DNA of 6,680 nucleotides, taken from the NCBI GenBank assembly GCA_035649575.1, contig DASRJH010000017.1:1-6680 (forward strand). Reading direction: 5' to 3'. Shown here one piece after another: positions 6,510 to 6,680 of the stretch. Position numbers and translations under genes: made by a program. The stretch comes from DASVAL01 sp035649575 (GTDB taxonomy: Bacteria > Planctomycetota > UBA1135 > UBA2386). The notes beneath the pieces are model-generated. The model searched no databases, had not been told where the DNA came from, and worked only from the letters and a program-made list of their open reading frames with translations. The first letter of the stretch is position 1. Every line of letters starts with the position of its first letter.

Positions 6510-6544
6510 AGTTTGCCTGCCACTTCTCGCACGCACGGCAAACT
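6510..6544. repeat. Inverted repeat with 8-bp perfect arms
   Basis: AGTTTGCC (6510-6517) pairs perfectly with GGCAAACT (6537-6544) across a 19-base loop. No T-tract follows on either strand, so an intrinsic terminator is unlikely. A protein-binding site or transcript-end stem-loop is possible. Arms this short can also arise by chance. Confidence 0.45.
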
Positions 6545-6549
6545 GACGT

Positions 6550-6559
6550 GGGCATGCCC
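6550..6559. repeat. Perfect 10-bp palindrome
   Basis: GGGCATGCCC reads the same on both strands and lies 35 bases before the antitoxin-like start codon. It is a candidate regulator half-site pair, but a 10-bp palindrome in GC-rich DNA may be coincidental. Confidence 0.3.
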
Positions 6560-6570
6560 CCGGTCGAGCA

Positions 6571-6587
6571 CTGAGTGGTATGCTCAG
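6571..6587 (+). promoter_or_regulatory. Extended -10 promoter-like element within an inverted repeat
   Basis: TGGTATGCT at 6576-6584 fits an extended -10 (TGn followed by TATGCT, four of six bases matching TATAAT). It is enclosed by the inverted repeat CTGAG (6571-6575) and CTCAG (6583-6587), which overlaps the hexamer. No -35 hexamer is evident at the usual distance, which is compatible with extended -10 promoters. Transcription would start near 6591, about four bases before the ATG, giving an almost leaderless message. The overlap of repeat and promoter would suit autorepression by a DNA-binding product, but no experiment supports this. Confidence 0.4.
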
Positions 6588-6594
6588 AGAAACC

Positions 6595-6680
6595 ATGTCA
6601 CATTTTCGGGCCCGCGTGCGGAATGGGCGGCTCGTGCTCGACGAGCCGACGGACCTTCCCGAGGGCACCATTCTCGACCT
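6595..6680 (+). CDS. Putative DUF104/AF2212-like antitoxin, N-terminal fragment (cut by window edge)
   Basis: The last 86 bases open a new frame with ATG at 6595, encoding 28 residues before the window ends. It begins MSHFRARVRNGRLVLDEP and continues TDLPEGTILD. The pattern of a short beta strand, NGRLVLDEP and LPEGT resembles the start of small (about 60-80 residue) antitoxins of the AF2212/DUF104 group and the related AbrB-like swapped-hairpin proteins. These usually precede a toxin gene of PIN or RelE/ParE type. Only a purine-rich AGAGA (6586-6590) stands in for a ribosome binding site. If the upstream -10 element is used, the message is nearly leaderless. The toxin, if any, is outside the window. 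The assignment rests on a short fragment and the family is uncertain. Confidence 0.6.
   Translation, partial: MSHFRARVRNGRLVLDEPTDLPEGTILD

Larger units (their letters stand above)
6453..6594. other. Intergenic region after the operon, rich in short inverted repeats
   Basis: These 142 bases are the only sizeable non-coding stretch. The region holds an 8-bp arm inverted repeat (6510-6544), two short palindromes (GGAGCTCC at 6460-6467 and GGGCATGCCC at 6550-6559) and a promoter-like extended -10 with a flanking inverted repeat (6571-6587). It must contain the end of the ubiD transcript and the start signals of the next gene. There is no hairpin followed by a T-run on either strand, so I see no intrinsic terminator. 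Composition is visibly less GC-rich than the flanking genes. Confidence 0.6.

Noticed and set aside
4583..6511. 642-codon plus-strand frame overlapping ubiD and running past its stop
   Set aside because: It is an out-of-frame Arg/Ala-rich translation of ubiD. The high GC at third codon positions keeps stop codons rare.
6510..6550. Rho-independent terminator after ubiD
   Set aside because: The stem has only 8 pairs with a 19-base loop and is not followed by a T-run on either strand.
4473..6671. 732-codon open frame on the minus strand opposite ubiD
   Set aside because: The plus-strand UbiD has all family motifs. The antisense product is rich in Arg, His, Glu, Gln and Ala with no recognisable domain, as expected from codon bias on the other strand.
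1..6680. CRISPR array, tRNA, rRNA, insertion sequence, riboswitch or phage-like defence cassette
   Set aside because: No spaced direct repeats, cloverleaf, transposase motifs or terminal repeats were seen. Coding sequence leaves only two small gaps.

Overview
The window is very GC-rich DNA from what is probably a Gram-negative bacterium. It carries a lipid-A-disaccharide synthase (LpxB) family gene, which implies an outer membrane or LPS-like glycolipid. The lineage cannot be fixed from the sequence alone. Planctomycetota or Myxococcota are tentative guesses, based on the high GC, frequent GTG/TTG starts, the long 600-residue UbiD form and the style of the antitoxin at the right edge. Coding density is extreme: the only non-coding stretches are about 37 bp (1006-1042) and 142 bp (6453-6594).

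Layout: on the minus strand, from 1005 leftwards and out of the window, lies a Trk potassium-uptake regulator (TrkA; first 335 residues, C-terminus missing). Diverging from it on the plus strand is a tightly packed five-gene unit, 1043-6452. It comprises a class I glutamine amidotransferase (TrpG/PabA, component II of anthranilate or aminodeoxychorismate synthase), an ABC ATPase, its ABC-2 type permease, an LpxB-family glycosyltransferase with an unusual N-terminal extension, and a long UbiD-family prenylated-FMN decarboxylase. Successive stop and start codons overlap by 4 bp (GTGA, GTGA, ATGA) or are separated by one base. Each downstream gene has a GGAGG-type ribosome binding site inside the end of the gene before it, so the unit is almost certainly one transcript with translational coupling.

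The unit has no single obvious pathway. TrpG/PabA and UbiD both serve chorismate-derived aromatic metabolism (tryptophan or folate; ubiquinone or menaquinone). The ABC pair and LpxB both belong to the envelope. Whether they are functionally linked or only co-transcribed housekeeping genes cannot be decided here.

After the operon, a 142-bp intergenic region contains several short inverted repeats and an extended -10-like promoter. It leads into the first 28 codons of a small protein resembling DUF104/AF2212-type antitoxins, cut by the right edge. I see no mobile element, CRISPR array, tRNA or rRNA. Most of the window looks like ordinary chromosomal metabolism, and I found no convincing new defence or exotic system. 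The points most worth following are the gene combination of the operon, the LpxB N-terminal extension, the lone amidotransferase, and the promoter/operator region of the putative antitoxin.
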